A stretch of 7,315 bases of DNA from an uncultured Clostridia bacterium (GCA_946533615.1 CAMNBY010000273.1:1-7315), one strand, 5' to 3'; positions 1-6,252 are shown, counted from the stretch's first letter. The notes: generated by a model not told the origin, from the letters alone. Numbers and translations: made by a program.

Positions 1-31
1 TTTCAAAACGCTCCCCCGGAGCGTTTTGAAA
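1..31. repeat. Perfect 14-bp inverted repeat (terminator-like hairpin)
   Basis: TTTCAAAACGCTCC at 1-14 is exactly reverse-complemented at 18-31, with a CCC loop at 15-17. The stem has a GC-rich tip and an A/T-rich base, as in bidirectional intrinsic terminators, but no clean T-tract follows on the plus strand and the other side is cut by the window edge. It may terminate a gene to the left, or be the end module of the repeat block that follows. Confidence 0.75.
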
Positions 32-67
32 TTCACCCCAGTGCGGAGCGCCCGTTGGAGGGGGTTT

Positions 68-134
68 CGCCGACTGCGGTCGGCGACCAAGGACTCTGTC
101 CTTGGATCCTGCCAAGGGCTAAGGCCGCCCTTGG
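68..134. repeat. Cluster of three short perfect hairpins
   Basis: There are three consecutive perfect stems. CGCCGAC/GTCGGCG lies at 68-85 with a 4-nt loop, CCAAGGAC/GTCCTTGG at 87-105 with a 3-nt loop, and CCAAGGGC/GCCCTTGG at 112-134 with a 7-nt loop. The second and third share the CCAAGG/CCTTGG arms, so they can also pair with each other, which suggests duplication of one hairpin module. No T-tract follows, so they do not look like terminators. Confidence 0.7.
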
Positions 135-177
135 AACCGGCCGATTTGTGGACAGCGAGGTTTTAGCAAGGCTTTGT

Positions 178-234
178 GAGGGCTTTTCCTCTTGCTCGAC
201 CCTTGTTGGGGCGTTTTCCTCTTTCGCTATCCTT
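178..234. repeat. Degenerate tandem repeat, 30-bp period
   Basis: The segments 178-204 and 208-234 align over 27 bases with 20 identities by eye. They share a TTTTCCTCTT core and a terminal CCTT. The copies have diverged more than the 64-bp pair downstream, so this looks like an older internal duplication within the same block. Confidence 0.45.
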
Positions 235-245
235 CTGACCCCCAC

Positions 246-382
246 CGTATCGCGAGGACTACCCGGCACATTTCGCTGTTGTAAACGAGCTTGCGAGTGA
301 TCTCGCGGATTAAAAAAACGTATCGCGAGGGAGCTCCGGCACATTTCGCTGTTGTAAACGAGCTTGCGAGTGATCTCGCGGA
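246..382. repeat. Two direct copies of a 64-bp unit (73-bp period)
   Basis: Copy 1 is 246-309 and copy 2 is 319-382. By eye they are identical at 59 of 64 positions, with all five differences clustered just after the shared CGCGAGG (258-262 versus 331-335). Each copy is bounded by CGCGAG and CTCGCG, which can pair with each other, and each contains a hairpin GCGAG-TGAT-CTCGC (293-306 and 366-379). A seven-A run (312-318) separates the copies; on the minus strand it becomes a T7 tract just after copy 2. Copy 2 could therefore act as a terminator for the minus-strand gene that ends at 432. Confidence 0.8.
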
Positions 383-431
383 CTGCGCACCCGCGCCCGG
401 GGCGTATCGGGCCGTGCGCCCTTAGCACCCC

Positions 432-2015
432 TTAGGGCGCCCATTTGGTGCAGAGGTTGGCGAGGGTGTCGGCCATCTTGCCGAGCTCCTTGTTCGTCAA
501 GCCCTTGCTGGATTGAACGATCGCCGTCAGGCGGCTGAGCTGCGACGTCAGACGCTGATATGCCGTCGAAGGCCGCGCCTCCCGTGATACCGGTATCGGC
601 TCGGCGTTCCTGAACTCTCCCGTGATAAGATCAAGCTCGGCTCCACTGTACGGGCAGTAAGCGTCAAGCCCGAAATCCTCGCGCAGGTGCTTCGTAAATT
701 CCTCCGCAACCGCACTGTCACCGTGGTTCACAAAAACCTTTTTAAGGCCGCCCACAGCCTGTATCCATTTGTCAAGCCCCGCACGATCGGCGTGACCGCT
801 GATGCCCGGGAGTATCGTGATCTCTGCGTCAACGCTGATGTCCTCGCCGAAAAGCTTGACCCTCCTTGCGCCCTCGCACAGGCTGCGACCAAGAGTGTTT
901 GCCGCCTGATAGCCAACGAATACCACGGTGCATTCAGGCCTCCAGAGATTGTGCTTCAGGTGGTGCTTGATGCGTCCCGCCTCGCACATTCCGCTGGCGG
1001 AGATGATGACCTTCGGGCTGCGGTCAAAGTTGATGGCGCGTGACTCGTCGCTGGTGACGGCAGTCACAAGACCCTCGAAGGTGATCGGGTTGATGCCCCT
1101 TGAAACATAGCTCAGAGCCTCCTCGTCAAAGCAGGAGTTCTTGTTGCGCATGAAGATCGCCGTGGCCTCGATAGCCAGCGGAGAATCGACGTAGACCTTG
1201 AAGCCGTCGTGTCCCGTGACAAGGCCGCGCTCCTTGACCTGCCTGAGAAAATAAAGCATCTCCTGCGTCCTGCCGACAGCAAAGGAGGGAATCACCACGT
1301 TTCCGCCGCGGTCAAAGGTGCGCTGAAGCACCTCTGCAAGAGCCGCGGTGTAATCCGTGGGGCGCTCGTGAAAACGGGTGCCGTAGGTGGATTCGATCAC
1401 CGCATAGTCGGCCTCGTCGATGTACTGCGGGTCGCGTATAAGGGGCTGATCGGTGTTGCCGATGTCTCCCGAAAAGACCAGCTTCCTGCTCTCGCCGCCT
1501 TCGGTCAGAAAGACCTCGATGCTGGCAGAGCCCAGCAAGTGGCCTGCATCTGTGAAGCGGACGGATATGCCCTCGGCGAGCTCTTCCTTTACGTCATATT
1601 TATGTGATGTCAGCAGGTGTATGGCGCCCTCGGCGTCGTTGATCGTGTAAAGCGGCTCCACCTGCTCCTGACCCTTTCGCTTGGCCTTGCGGGAACGCCA
1701 CTCGGCTTCAAATTCCTGTATGTGCGCCGAATCGCGGAGCATTATCGAGCAGAGGTTCGCGCTGGCCTCGGTGCAGTGGATAGGTCCCGAAAAGCCCCCT
1801 GCATACAGCAGCGGCAGCAGCCCCGAATGGTCGATGTGGGCGTGTGTCAGCAGAACAAAATCTATCTGCGAGGGCGGAACGGGTATCTTCGCGTTCTCGT
1901 AAACGTCCGTCCCCTGCTCCATTCCGAAGTCAACAAGAAAGCGCCTGCCGCAGGCCTCGATGTAGGTGCAGCTGCCAGTGACCTCGTGGTCGGCTCCGAT
2001 AAACATCAGCTTCAT
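432..2015 (-). CDS. Beta-CASP metallo-beta-lactamase-fold RNase-like protein
   Basis: This is a 527-residue cytoplasmic protein of the CPSF-73/YSH1-like beta-CASP family, whose members cut or process RNA with two zinc ions. Visible metal ligands are HAHIDH at 58-63 (H58, H60, D62, H63), H159 in DAGHLLGSA, D184 in FSGDIG and H431 in VNHGD. The beta-CASP motifs are E208 in ESTYG (motif A) and H409 in SGHAD (motif B). The RNA-specificity (RMMBL) segment covers about 385-450, and a short helical tail follows 475. All catalytic positions are present and the length is normal for clostridial homologues. The start is supported by AAAGGAG at 2023-2029, 7 nt upstream. It is divergent from the pyruvate oxidoreductase and appears monocistronic. 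The exact RNA target is unknown. It is not a canonical RNase J, which has a different C-terminal domain. Assignment to a nuclease role is from family knowledge. Confidence 0.93.
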   Translation of the reverse strand: MKLMFIGADHEVTGSCTYIEACGRRFLVDFGMEQGTDVYENAKIPVPPSQIDFVLLTHAHIDHSGLLPLLYAGGFSGPIHCTEASANLCSIMLRDSAHIQEFEAEWRSRKAKRKGQEQVEPLYTINDAEGAIHLLTSHKYDVKEELAEGISVRFTDAGHLLGSASIEVFLTEGGESRKLVFSGDIGNTDQPLIRDPQYIDEADYAVIESTYGTRFHERPTDYTAALAEVLQRTFDRGGNVVIPSFAVGRTQEMLYFLRQVKERGLVTGHDGFKVYVDSPLAIEATAIFMRNKNSCFDEEALSYVSRGINPITFEGLVTAVTSDESRAINFDRSPKVIISASGMCEAGRIKHHLKHNLWRPECTVVFVGYQAANTLGRSLCEGARRVKLFGEDISVDAEITILPGISGHADRAGLDKWIQAVGGLKKVFVNHGDSAVAEEFTKHLREDFGLDAYCPYSGAELDLITGEFRNAEPIPVSREARPSTAYQRLTSQLSRLTAIVQSSKGLTNKELGKMADTLANLCTKWAP

Positions 2016-2033
2016 AAAAACTCTCCTTTGCTA

Positions 2034-2051
2034 TGCAGGGCGCTCCCTGCA
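2034..2051 (-). other. Leader hairpin just upstream of the RNase-like gene's RBS
   Basis: A perfect 7-bp stem, TGCAGGG/CCCTGCA with a 4-nt loop, lies within the predicted 5' UTR and ends 4 nt before the AAAGGAG ribosome binding site (2023-2029). It has no following T-tract, so it is not a terminator on either strand. It could protect the transcript's 5' end or be a cleavage or control element. Confidence 0.55.
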
Positions 2052-2077
2052 AAAATGTATTGTCACACATTATAATA

Positions 2078-2106
2078 ATTATAGCATTGTACGGCGAAAT
2101 TATCAA
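2078..2106 (-). promoter_or_regulatory. Sigma-A-type promoter of the RNase-like gene
   Basis: On the minus strand there is TTGATA (2106-2101), a 17-bp spacer and TATAAT (2083-2078), with TGC directly before it making an extended -10. Transcription would begin near 2071, giving a leader of about 56 nt. A second TATAAT (2074-2069) has no matching -35 at standard spacing. TTATCA occurs at 2100-2105 and again at 2110-2115, ten bases apart, overlapping the -35; such same-face direct repeats can be regulator sites. Confidence 0.75.
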
Positions 2107-2278
2107 TAGTTATCATAAAGATTTTTGAAATTATGTTCAAATTGCTGTGTGAGAGAGATCTTATGCAAACGAAAGCCCCGATCTTCACTTTCTTCCTGAC
2201 CGCCGACGCGCTTTTCTCCCGCCTGTATCATCGGGGGCGGAAAAAACAGCAAATCATACAAAAAAATAGTGTCAGCTA
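2107..2278. other. Divergent intergenic region with palindromes, no gene
   Basis: There is no credible coding region here. Visible structure includes TTTGAA (2124-2129) facing TTCAAA (2136-2141) across 6 bp, CCCCGAT (2176-2182) facing ATCGGGG (2230-2236) across 47 bp, and AAATAG (2264-2269) facing CTATTT (2276-2281). A-runs at 2241-2246 and 2260-2266, with another at 2284-2288, are about 20 bp apart, roughly two helical turns, upstream of the next promoter. They could act as an UP-like or curved element. Confidence 0.4.
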
Positions 2279-2301
2279 TTTGCAAAAATACTATTTACAA
2301 A
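2279..2301. promoter_or_regulatory. Candidate operator over the oxidoreductase -35 box
   Basis: TTTGCAAA (2279-2286) and TTTACAAA (2294-2301) form an imperfect inverted repeat with a 7-bp spacer. The right half contains the whole -35 hexamer TTTACA, a position where a bound repressor would block polymerase. The regulator is not identifiable; the A/T richness of the region makes chance symmetry plausible. Confidence 0.35.
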
Positions 2302-2322
2302 AGATAAAATAAGTGATATAAT
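2294..2322 (+). promoter_or_regulatory. Strong sigma-A-type promoter of the pyruvate oxidoreductase
   Basis: TTTACA (2294-2299), a 17-bp spacer and a perfect TATAAT (2317-2322) preceded by TGA give an extended -10. The upstream DNA is rich in A-tracts. Transcription would begin near 2329, leaving a leader of about 155 nt before the 2484 start codon. The near-consensus match fits a highly expressed central-metabolism gene. Confidence 0.82.
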
Positions 2323-2347
2323 AGAATAGATAAAGTGGAGCCGATCA

Positions 2348-2515
2348 ATGTATGGTTTTGGGCGGCAACGCTTTTGCCGCGCGTATCATCGCACGACACT
2401 TTTCCATGCCCTGTTTTTTGTATGGTTTGAAAAGCAGGACTTAGCCATTAGGTTCAAATTACAAGAAAGGAATGGTACTAAACATGGCAAGAAAAATGAA
2501 AACCATGGATGGTAA
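2348..2515 (+). CDS. Possible 55-codon leader ORF overlapping the oxidoreductase start
   Basis: An uninterrupted frame begins at ATG 2348 and ends at TAA 2513-2515, about 30 nt inside the oxidoreductase gene and in a different frame from it. GTGGAG (2335-2340) lies 7 nt before the ATG, acceptable as a ribosome binding site, and the predicted transcript starts about 19 nt upstream. The peptide starts MYGFGRQRF, has an aromatic-rich middle (LFHALFFVWF) and a basic tail. No family is recognised. It uses TTA twice, a codon absent from the oxidoreductase. It may be a regulatory upstream ORF, but an open frame of this length can arise by chance. Confidence 0.2.
   Translation: MYGFGRQRFCRAYHRTTLFHALFFVWFEKQDLAIRFKLQERNGTKHGKKNENHGW
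2362..2438 (+). other. Two stem-loops in the oxidoreductase leader
   Basis: GCGGCAA (2362-2368) pairs perfectly with TTGCCGC (2374-2380) across a 5-nt loop. Further on, CCTGTTTT (2410-2417) pairs with AAAAGCAGG (2430-2438) with one bulged G and a 12-nt loop. Neither is followed by a usable T-tract, so simple attenuation is not evident, and the leader matches no riboswitch class that I know. Confidence 0.45.
2463..2471 (+). promoter_or_regulatory. Ribosome binding site that decides the oxidoreductase start
   Basis: AAGAAAGGA (2463-2471) is the only purine-rich site. ATG at 2472 would directly abut it, too close for use, whereas ATG at 2484 lies 12 nt after it, long but workable. The same ACAAGAAAGGAA string precedes the STAS gene at 6301-6312, 8 nt before its ATG, which supports the downstream start. 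Confidence 0.6.
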
Positions 2516-5500
2516 CAACGCTGCTGCTTGGGCATCCTATCCCTTTACAGAAGTCGCTGCTATCTATCCTATCACCCCGTCATCGGTAATGGCGGAGCAC
2601 ACCGACGAGTGGTCTGCAAAGGGTCAGACAAACATCTTCGGCACTCCCGTAAAGGTTACCGAGATGCAGTCTGAGGCCGGCGCCGCTGGCGCTGTTCACG
2701 GCTCTCTTTCCGCTGGCGCTCTCACAACGACCTATACTGCTTCGCAGGGTCTTCTTCTGATGATCCCGAATATGTATAAGATCGCAGGTGAGCTGCTTCC
2801 CTGCGTTATCCACGTTTCTGCAAGATGCGTGGCTTCTCACGCGCTGAATATCTTCGGCGACCACTCCGATATCTATGCCTGCCGTCAGACCGGCTTTGCA
2901 ATGCTCTGCTCGTCCAACGTTCAGGAAGTAATGGATCTGGGCACCGTTGCTCATCTTTCTACCATCAAGGGAAGAGTTCCTTTCCTGCACTTCTTTGACG
3001 GCTTCCGCACCTCTCACGAGATCCAGAAGATCGAGGTATGGGACAAGGCTGACGTTGCCGAGATGCTCGACACCGACGCTGTAGAGGCTTTCAGAAAGAG
3101 AGCTCTCAACCCCGAGCACCCCGTGCTCCGCGGTACCGCTCAGAACGGCGATATCTTCTTCCAGGCTCGCGAGGCCTGCAACCCCTACTATGATGCTATC
3201 CCCGGTATCGTAGAGGACTATATGGCTAAGGTAAACGCCAAGGCCGGCACAAATTATCAGCTCTTCAACTACTACGGCGCTCCCGATGCAACTCACGTTA
3301 TCGTTGCTATGGGTTCTGTCTGTGATACCATCGAGGAGACCATCGACTACCTGAACGCAAACGAGGGCACAAAGCTCGGCCTCGTAAAGGTAAGACTTTA
3401 CAGACCTTTCGTTGCGGACAAGCTGATCGCTGCTATCCCCGACACCTGCCAGCAGATCTCTGTTCTTGACAGAACAAAGGAGCCCGGTTCTCTGGGCGAG
3501 CCTCTGTATCTGGACGTTGTTGCTGCTCTCAAGGGCTCGAAGTTCCATGACCTGCCTGTTGCTACAGGACGCTACGGTCTGGGCTCCAAGGACACGACTC
3601 CCGCACAGATCAAGGCTGTTTTCTGGAACGCAAGCTGGAAGGATACCTTCAAGCCCCGCTTCACCATCGGCATCGAGGACGACGTTACCAACCTCTCCCT
3701 GCCTATAGAAGGCAAGCTGGACTCCGCTCCCGCAGGCACTACTGCTTGTAAGTTCTGGGGTCTCGGCGCTGACGGTACCGTTGGTGCAAACAAGAACTCC
3801 ATCAAGATCATCGGCGACCACACCGATCTGTATGCTCAGGCATATTTCGCTTATGACTCGAAGAAGTCGGGCGGCGTAACGGTTTCTCACCTGCGCTTCG
3901 GCAAGACTCCTATCAAGTCCACCTACCTCATCAACCAGGCCGATTTCGTTGCCTGCCATAACGAGAGCTATATCACCAAGTATGATATGGTATCCGACAT
4001 CAAGCCCGGCGGCACCTTCCTGCTGAACTGCCAGTGGGACGCTAAGGAGCTCGAAAAGCACCTTCCCGGCCAGGTAAAGAGATACATCGCTCAGAACAAC
4101 ATCAAGTTCTACACGATCAACGGCGTAAAGATCGGTAAGGAGGTCGGCCTCGGAACAAGGATCAATACCGTTCTCCAGTCCGCATTCTTCAAGCTCTCGG
4201 GCATCCTGCCTATCGAGGACGCTGTTAAGTATATGAAGGACGCTGCTACCGCTTCCTACTCGAGAAAGGGCGACGCAGTAGTCAAGATGAACCACGACGC
4301 TATCGACGCCGGCTATCAGCAGGTAGTTGAGGTCAAGGTTCCTGCTTCCTGGAAGAAGGCCAAGGACACCGCTATGGGTATGCCCAAGGCTAAGTGCGCA
4401 AACAAGACCCTCCAGGATTTCGTAAACTCGATCCAGATCCCCTGCAACGAGCAGAAGGGCGATACCCTGCCTGTATCCGCATTCGCTAATATGGCAGACG
4501 GTACCTTCCCCCAGGGCTCCGCAGCATTCGAGAAGCGCGGCATAGCTGTTGACGTTCCCGCTTGGAACGGCCAGAACTGCATCCAGTGCAACTTCTGCTC
4601 CTATGTTTGTCCTCACGCTGTTATCCGCCCTGTAGTAATGACCGACGCAGAGCTGAAGAAGGCTCCCAAGCTCGCTCAGGAGAAGGCTATCCCCATGACC
4701 GGTATGCCCGGATATCACTTCGTGATGACAATGTCCGCTCTGGACTGCACAGGCTGCGGCTCCTGCGTGAACGTATGCCCCGGCAAGAAGGGCGAGAAGG
4801 CTCTGTCTATGATGCCTCTCGAGAGCCAGCTTGCTGAGCAGGAAGTATTCAACTACGGCCTGACTCTTGACGAGAAGCCCGAGGTAGCTGCCAAGTTCAA
4901 GCAGACCACCGTTAAGGGCTCGCAGTTCAAGCAGCCGCTGCTCGAGTTCTCGGGCGCCTGCGCAGGCTGCGGCGAGACTCCTTACGCCAAGCTCGTTACA
5001 CAGCTCTTCGGCGACAGAATGTACATCGCAAATGCTACAGGCTGCTCGTCTATCTGGGGCGGCTCGGCTCCCTCTACTCCTTACACCACCAACAAGCTCG
5101 GCAAGGGTCCTGCTTGGGCCAACTCCCTCTTCGAGGACAACGCCGAGTACGGCTACGGTATGTTCCTTGCTCAGAACACCCTGAGACAGAGAACTATCGG
5201 CAAGGTGCTGGAGCTTGAGAAGACCACAAAGAGCGCTGCTCTCAAGACCGCTATCGAAGGCTATCTCTCCACCGTTGACAACGGCGCTGAGAACGGCCCC
5301 GCTACCGACGCTCTTGTTGCTGCACTCAAGAAGGCTAAGAACAAGGCAGCTGACGAGATCCTCAAGGACGCTGACTTCCTCCGCAAGAAGTCGATGTGGA
5401 TCTTCGGCGGCGACGGCTGGGCTTATGATATCGGCTTCTCCGGTCTGGATCACGTTATCGCTTCCGGCGAGGACGTAAACATCTTTGTATTCGACACCGA

Positions 5501-6050
5501 GGTTTACTCCAACACAGGCGGACAGTCCTCCAAGTCTACTCCTACAGGCGCTATCGCTCAGTTCGCAGCAGCAGGTAAGGAAGTTAAGAAGAAGGATCTG
5601 GCAGGCATCGCTATGAGCTATGGCTACGTTTACGTTGCTCATATCTCGATGGGTGCTGACATGAACCAGTGCATCAAGGCTATCAGCGAGGCCGAGGCTT
5701 ATCACGGTCCTTCCCTGATAATCGCATACGCTCCCTGCATCAACCACGGCATCAAGGGCGGCATGAAGATCGCTCAGACCGAGGAGAAGAAGGCTGTAGA
5801 GTGCGGTTACTGGCACCTGTACAGATACAATCCCGCTCTGAAGGAAGAGGGCAAGAACCCCTTCACTCTCGATTCCAAGGCTCCTACCAAGGACTACAAG
5901 GACTTCCTCATGGGCGAGGTTCGTTACAACTCGCTTGTTAAGCAGAATCCTGAGAGAGCCGAGAAGCTCTTCAACAAGGCTATCAAGAACGCCGCCGACA
6001 GGTATGACTACCTGCTCAGATATGCTAAGCTCTACAACGACGAGAAGTAA
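2484..6050 (+). CDS. nifJ: Pyruvate:ferredoxin (flavodoxin) oxidoreductase
   Basis: This 1188-residue cytoplasmic homodimer-type enzyme converts pyruvate and CoA to acetyl-CoA and CO2 while reducing ferredoxin. Visible in order: the pyruvate/TPP domain with YPITPSS (28-34; T31), E64 and R114; a central CoA-side domain (about 260-415); the gamma-like domain (about 416-630); a two-cluster ferredoxin domain with C699/C702/C705/C709 and C755/C758/C761/C765; and the TPP domain with proximal-cluster cysteines C826, C829, C854 and C1085, GDGWAYDIG (976-984) and YSNTGGQ (1008-1014). T31, E64 and R114 coincide with the Desulfovibrio africanus numbering as I remember it. It lacks the C-terminal extension of that 1232-residue enzyme, which is linked to oxygen stability. 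I chose ATG 2484 (protein MARKMK...) over ATG 2472 because of RBS spacing and the family N-terminus. Codon use is extreme: no TTA or CTA and a single TCA (residue 33), as in a very highly expressed gene. It is monocistronic. Confidence 0.98.
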   Translation: MARKMKTMDGNNAAAWASYPFTEVAAIYPITPSSVMAEHTDEWSAKGQTNIFGTPVKVTEMQSEAGAAGAVHGSLSAGALTTTYTASQGLLLMIPNMYKIAGELLPCVIHVSARCVASHALNIFGDHSDIYACRQTGFAMLCSSNVQEVMDLGTVAHLSTIKGRVPFLHFFDGFRTSHEIQKIEVWDKADVAEMLDTDAVEAFRKRALNPEHPVLRGTAQNGDIFFQAREACNPYYDAIPGIVEDYMAKVNAKAGTNYQLFNYYGAPDATHVIVAMGSVCDTIEETIDYLNANEGTKLGLVKVRLYRPFVADKLIAAIPDTCQQISVLDRTKEPGSLGEPLYLDVVAALKGSKFHDLPVATGRYGLGSKDTTPAQIKAVFWNASWKDTFKPRFTIGIEDDVTNLSLPIEGKLDSAPAGTTACKFWGLGADGTVGANKNSIKIIGDHTDLYAQAYFAYDSKKSGGVTVSHLRFGKTPIKSTYLINQADFVACHNESYITKYDMVSDIKPGGTFLLNCQWDAKELEKHLPGQVKRYIAQNNIKFYTINGVKIGKEVGLGTRINTVLQSAFFKLSGILPIEDAVKYMKDAATASYSRKGDAVVKMNHDAIDAGYQQVVEVKVPASWKKAKDTAMGMPKAKCANKTLQDFVNSIQIPCNEQKGDTLPVSAFANMADGTFPQGSAAFEKRGIAVDVPAWNGQNCIQCNFCSYVCPHAVIRPVVMTDAELKKAPKLAQEKAIPMTGMPGYHFVMTMSALDCTGCGSCVNVCPGKKGEKALSMMPLESQLAEQEVFNYGLTLDEKPEVAAKFKQTTVKGSQFKQPLLEFSGACAGCGETPYAKLVTQLFGDRMYIANATGCSSIWGGSAPSTPYTTNKLGKGPAWANSLFEDNAEYGYGMFLAQNTLRQRTIGKVLELEKTTKSAALKTAIEGYLSTVDNGAENGPATDALVAALKKAKNKAADEILKDADFLRKKSMWIFGGDGWAYDIGFSGLDHVIASGEDVNIFVFDTEVYSNTGGQSSKSTPTGAIAQFAAAGKEVKKKDLAGIAMSYGYVYVAHISMGADMNQCIKAISEAEAYHGPSLIIAYAPCINHGIKGGMKIAQTEEKKAVECGYWHLYRYNPALKEEGKNPFTLDSKAPTKDYKDFLMGEVRYNSLVKQNPERAEKLFNKAIKNAADRYDYLLRYAKLYNDEK

Positions 6051-6137
6051 GCAGGGGCATTGACCCTGCACCCAACGCCGTCGCATATTCAATGGATAAA
6101 GAGGCAGCCTTTGTGTTGCTCCGGATTTATCAATTGA
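6051..6137 (+). other. Structured 3' UTR of the oxidoreductase
   Basis: A perfect stem GCAGGG/CCCTGC (6051-6069, 7-nt loop) begins at the base after the stop codon. It is followed by a 12-bp inverted repeat with one mismatch, 6089-6100 facing 6126-6137. Neither has a T-tract, so both would be retained in the mRNA ahead of the real terminator at 6166. They may stabilise the message or be a processing region. No coding region is seen here. Confidence 0.5.
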
Positions 6138-6165
6138 TGTGGGCGGAGGTTGTAAACAGTATATC

Positions 6166-6199
6166 AACGGGCTCTCCGCTTAGGCGGGGAGCCCGTTTT
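6166..6199 (+). terminator. Intrinsic terminator of the oxidoreductase gene
   Basis: CGGGCTCTCCGC (6168-6179) pairs with 6184-6195 across a TTAG loop: 12 bp including one T-G wobble. It is extended by AA/TT at the base and followed by TTTTGCTATTT. It lies about 115 nt after the stop codon and separates the gene from the STAS gene, so the two are not one operon. Confidence 0.92.
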
Positions 6200-6231
6200 G
6201 CTATTTATTACCGATAATCGGGGAGCTTTTT

Positions 6232-6252
6232 TGTCCATTATGATAATAGACA
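6232..6252. promoter_or_regulatory. 21-bp near-perfect palindrome: candidate operator
   Basis: TGTC-C-ATTAT (6232-6241) and ATAAT-A-GACA (6243-6252) are mirror halves around G6242, with nine of ten base pairs symmetric. The right half covers the -35 hexamer of the STAS promoter. The length, spacing and position are typical of a repressor operator. The half-site order (ATTAT then ATAAT) is the reverse of the Fur/PerR box order, and I cannot name the regulator. Confidence 0.6.

Larger units (their letters stand above)
32..431. repeat. Gene-free composite repeat block
   Basis: This 400-bp stretch has open frames on both strands but no believable gene. It is built from short hairpins (68-134), a degenerate 30-bp-period repeat (178-234) and a 64-bp unit present twice (246-382). 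The frames show no ribosome binding site, no recognisable domain and low-complexity Arg/Ser-rich translation that repeats with the DNA. I recall similar hairpin-rich intergenic blocks, often mis-called as small hypothetical proteins, in Ruminococcus genomes, but cannot confirm the match here. Confidence 0.6.

Noticed and set aside
246..382. CRISPR array suggested by the direct repeats
   Set aside because: There are only two copies, the unit is 64 bp, the gap between copies is 9 bp and no cas genes are present.
33..428. Small ORFs on both strands in the left repeat block (33-428 minus, 55-300 plus)
   Set aside because: Their translations repeat with the DNA repeats, no RBS or domain is visible, and the DNA is better explained as hairpin modules.
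687..1607. Several plus-strand ORFs opposite the beta-CASP gene
   Set aside because: The minus-strand frame has a complete set of catalytic motifs over its full length; the others are shadows.
2103..2285. A 60-codon minus-strand ORF in the divergent intergenic region
   Set aside because: It begins at TTG without an RBS, overlaps both promoters and shows no family features.
2279..2301. Canonical Rex operator
   Set aside because: The half-sites resemble Rex half-sites but the 7-bp spacer and 23-bp total length do not fit the standard site; kept only as a generic operator candidate.
2329..2483. Riboswitch in the oxidoreductase leader
   Set aside because: Two simple hairpins are visible but no known aptamer core and no terminator or anti-terminator pair.
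2580..6167. A 1195-codon antisense ORF opposite the oxidoreductase
   Set aside because: It is in exact codon register with the real gene and exists only because that gene avoids TTA, CTA and TCA. Its translation is low-complexity Leu/Val/Ser/Gly and it has no RBS.
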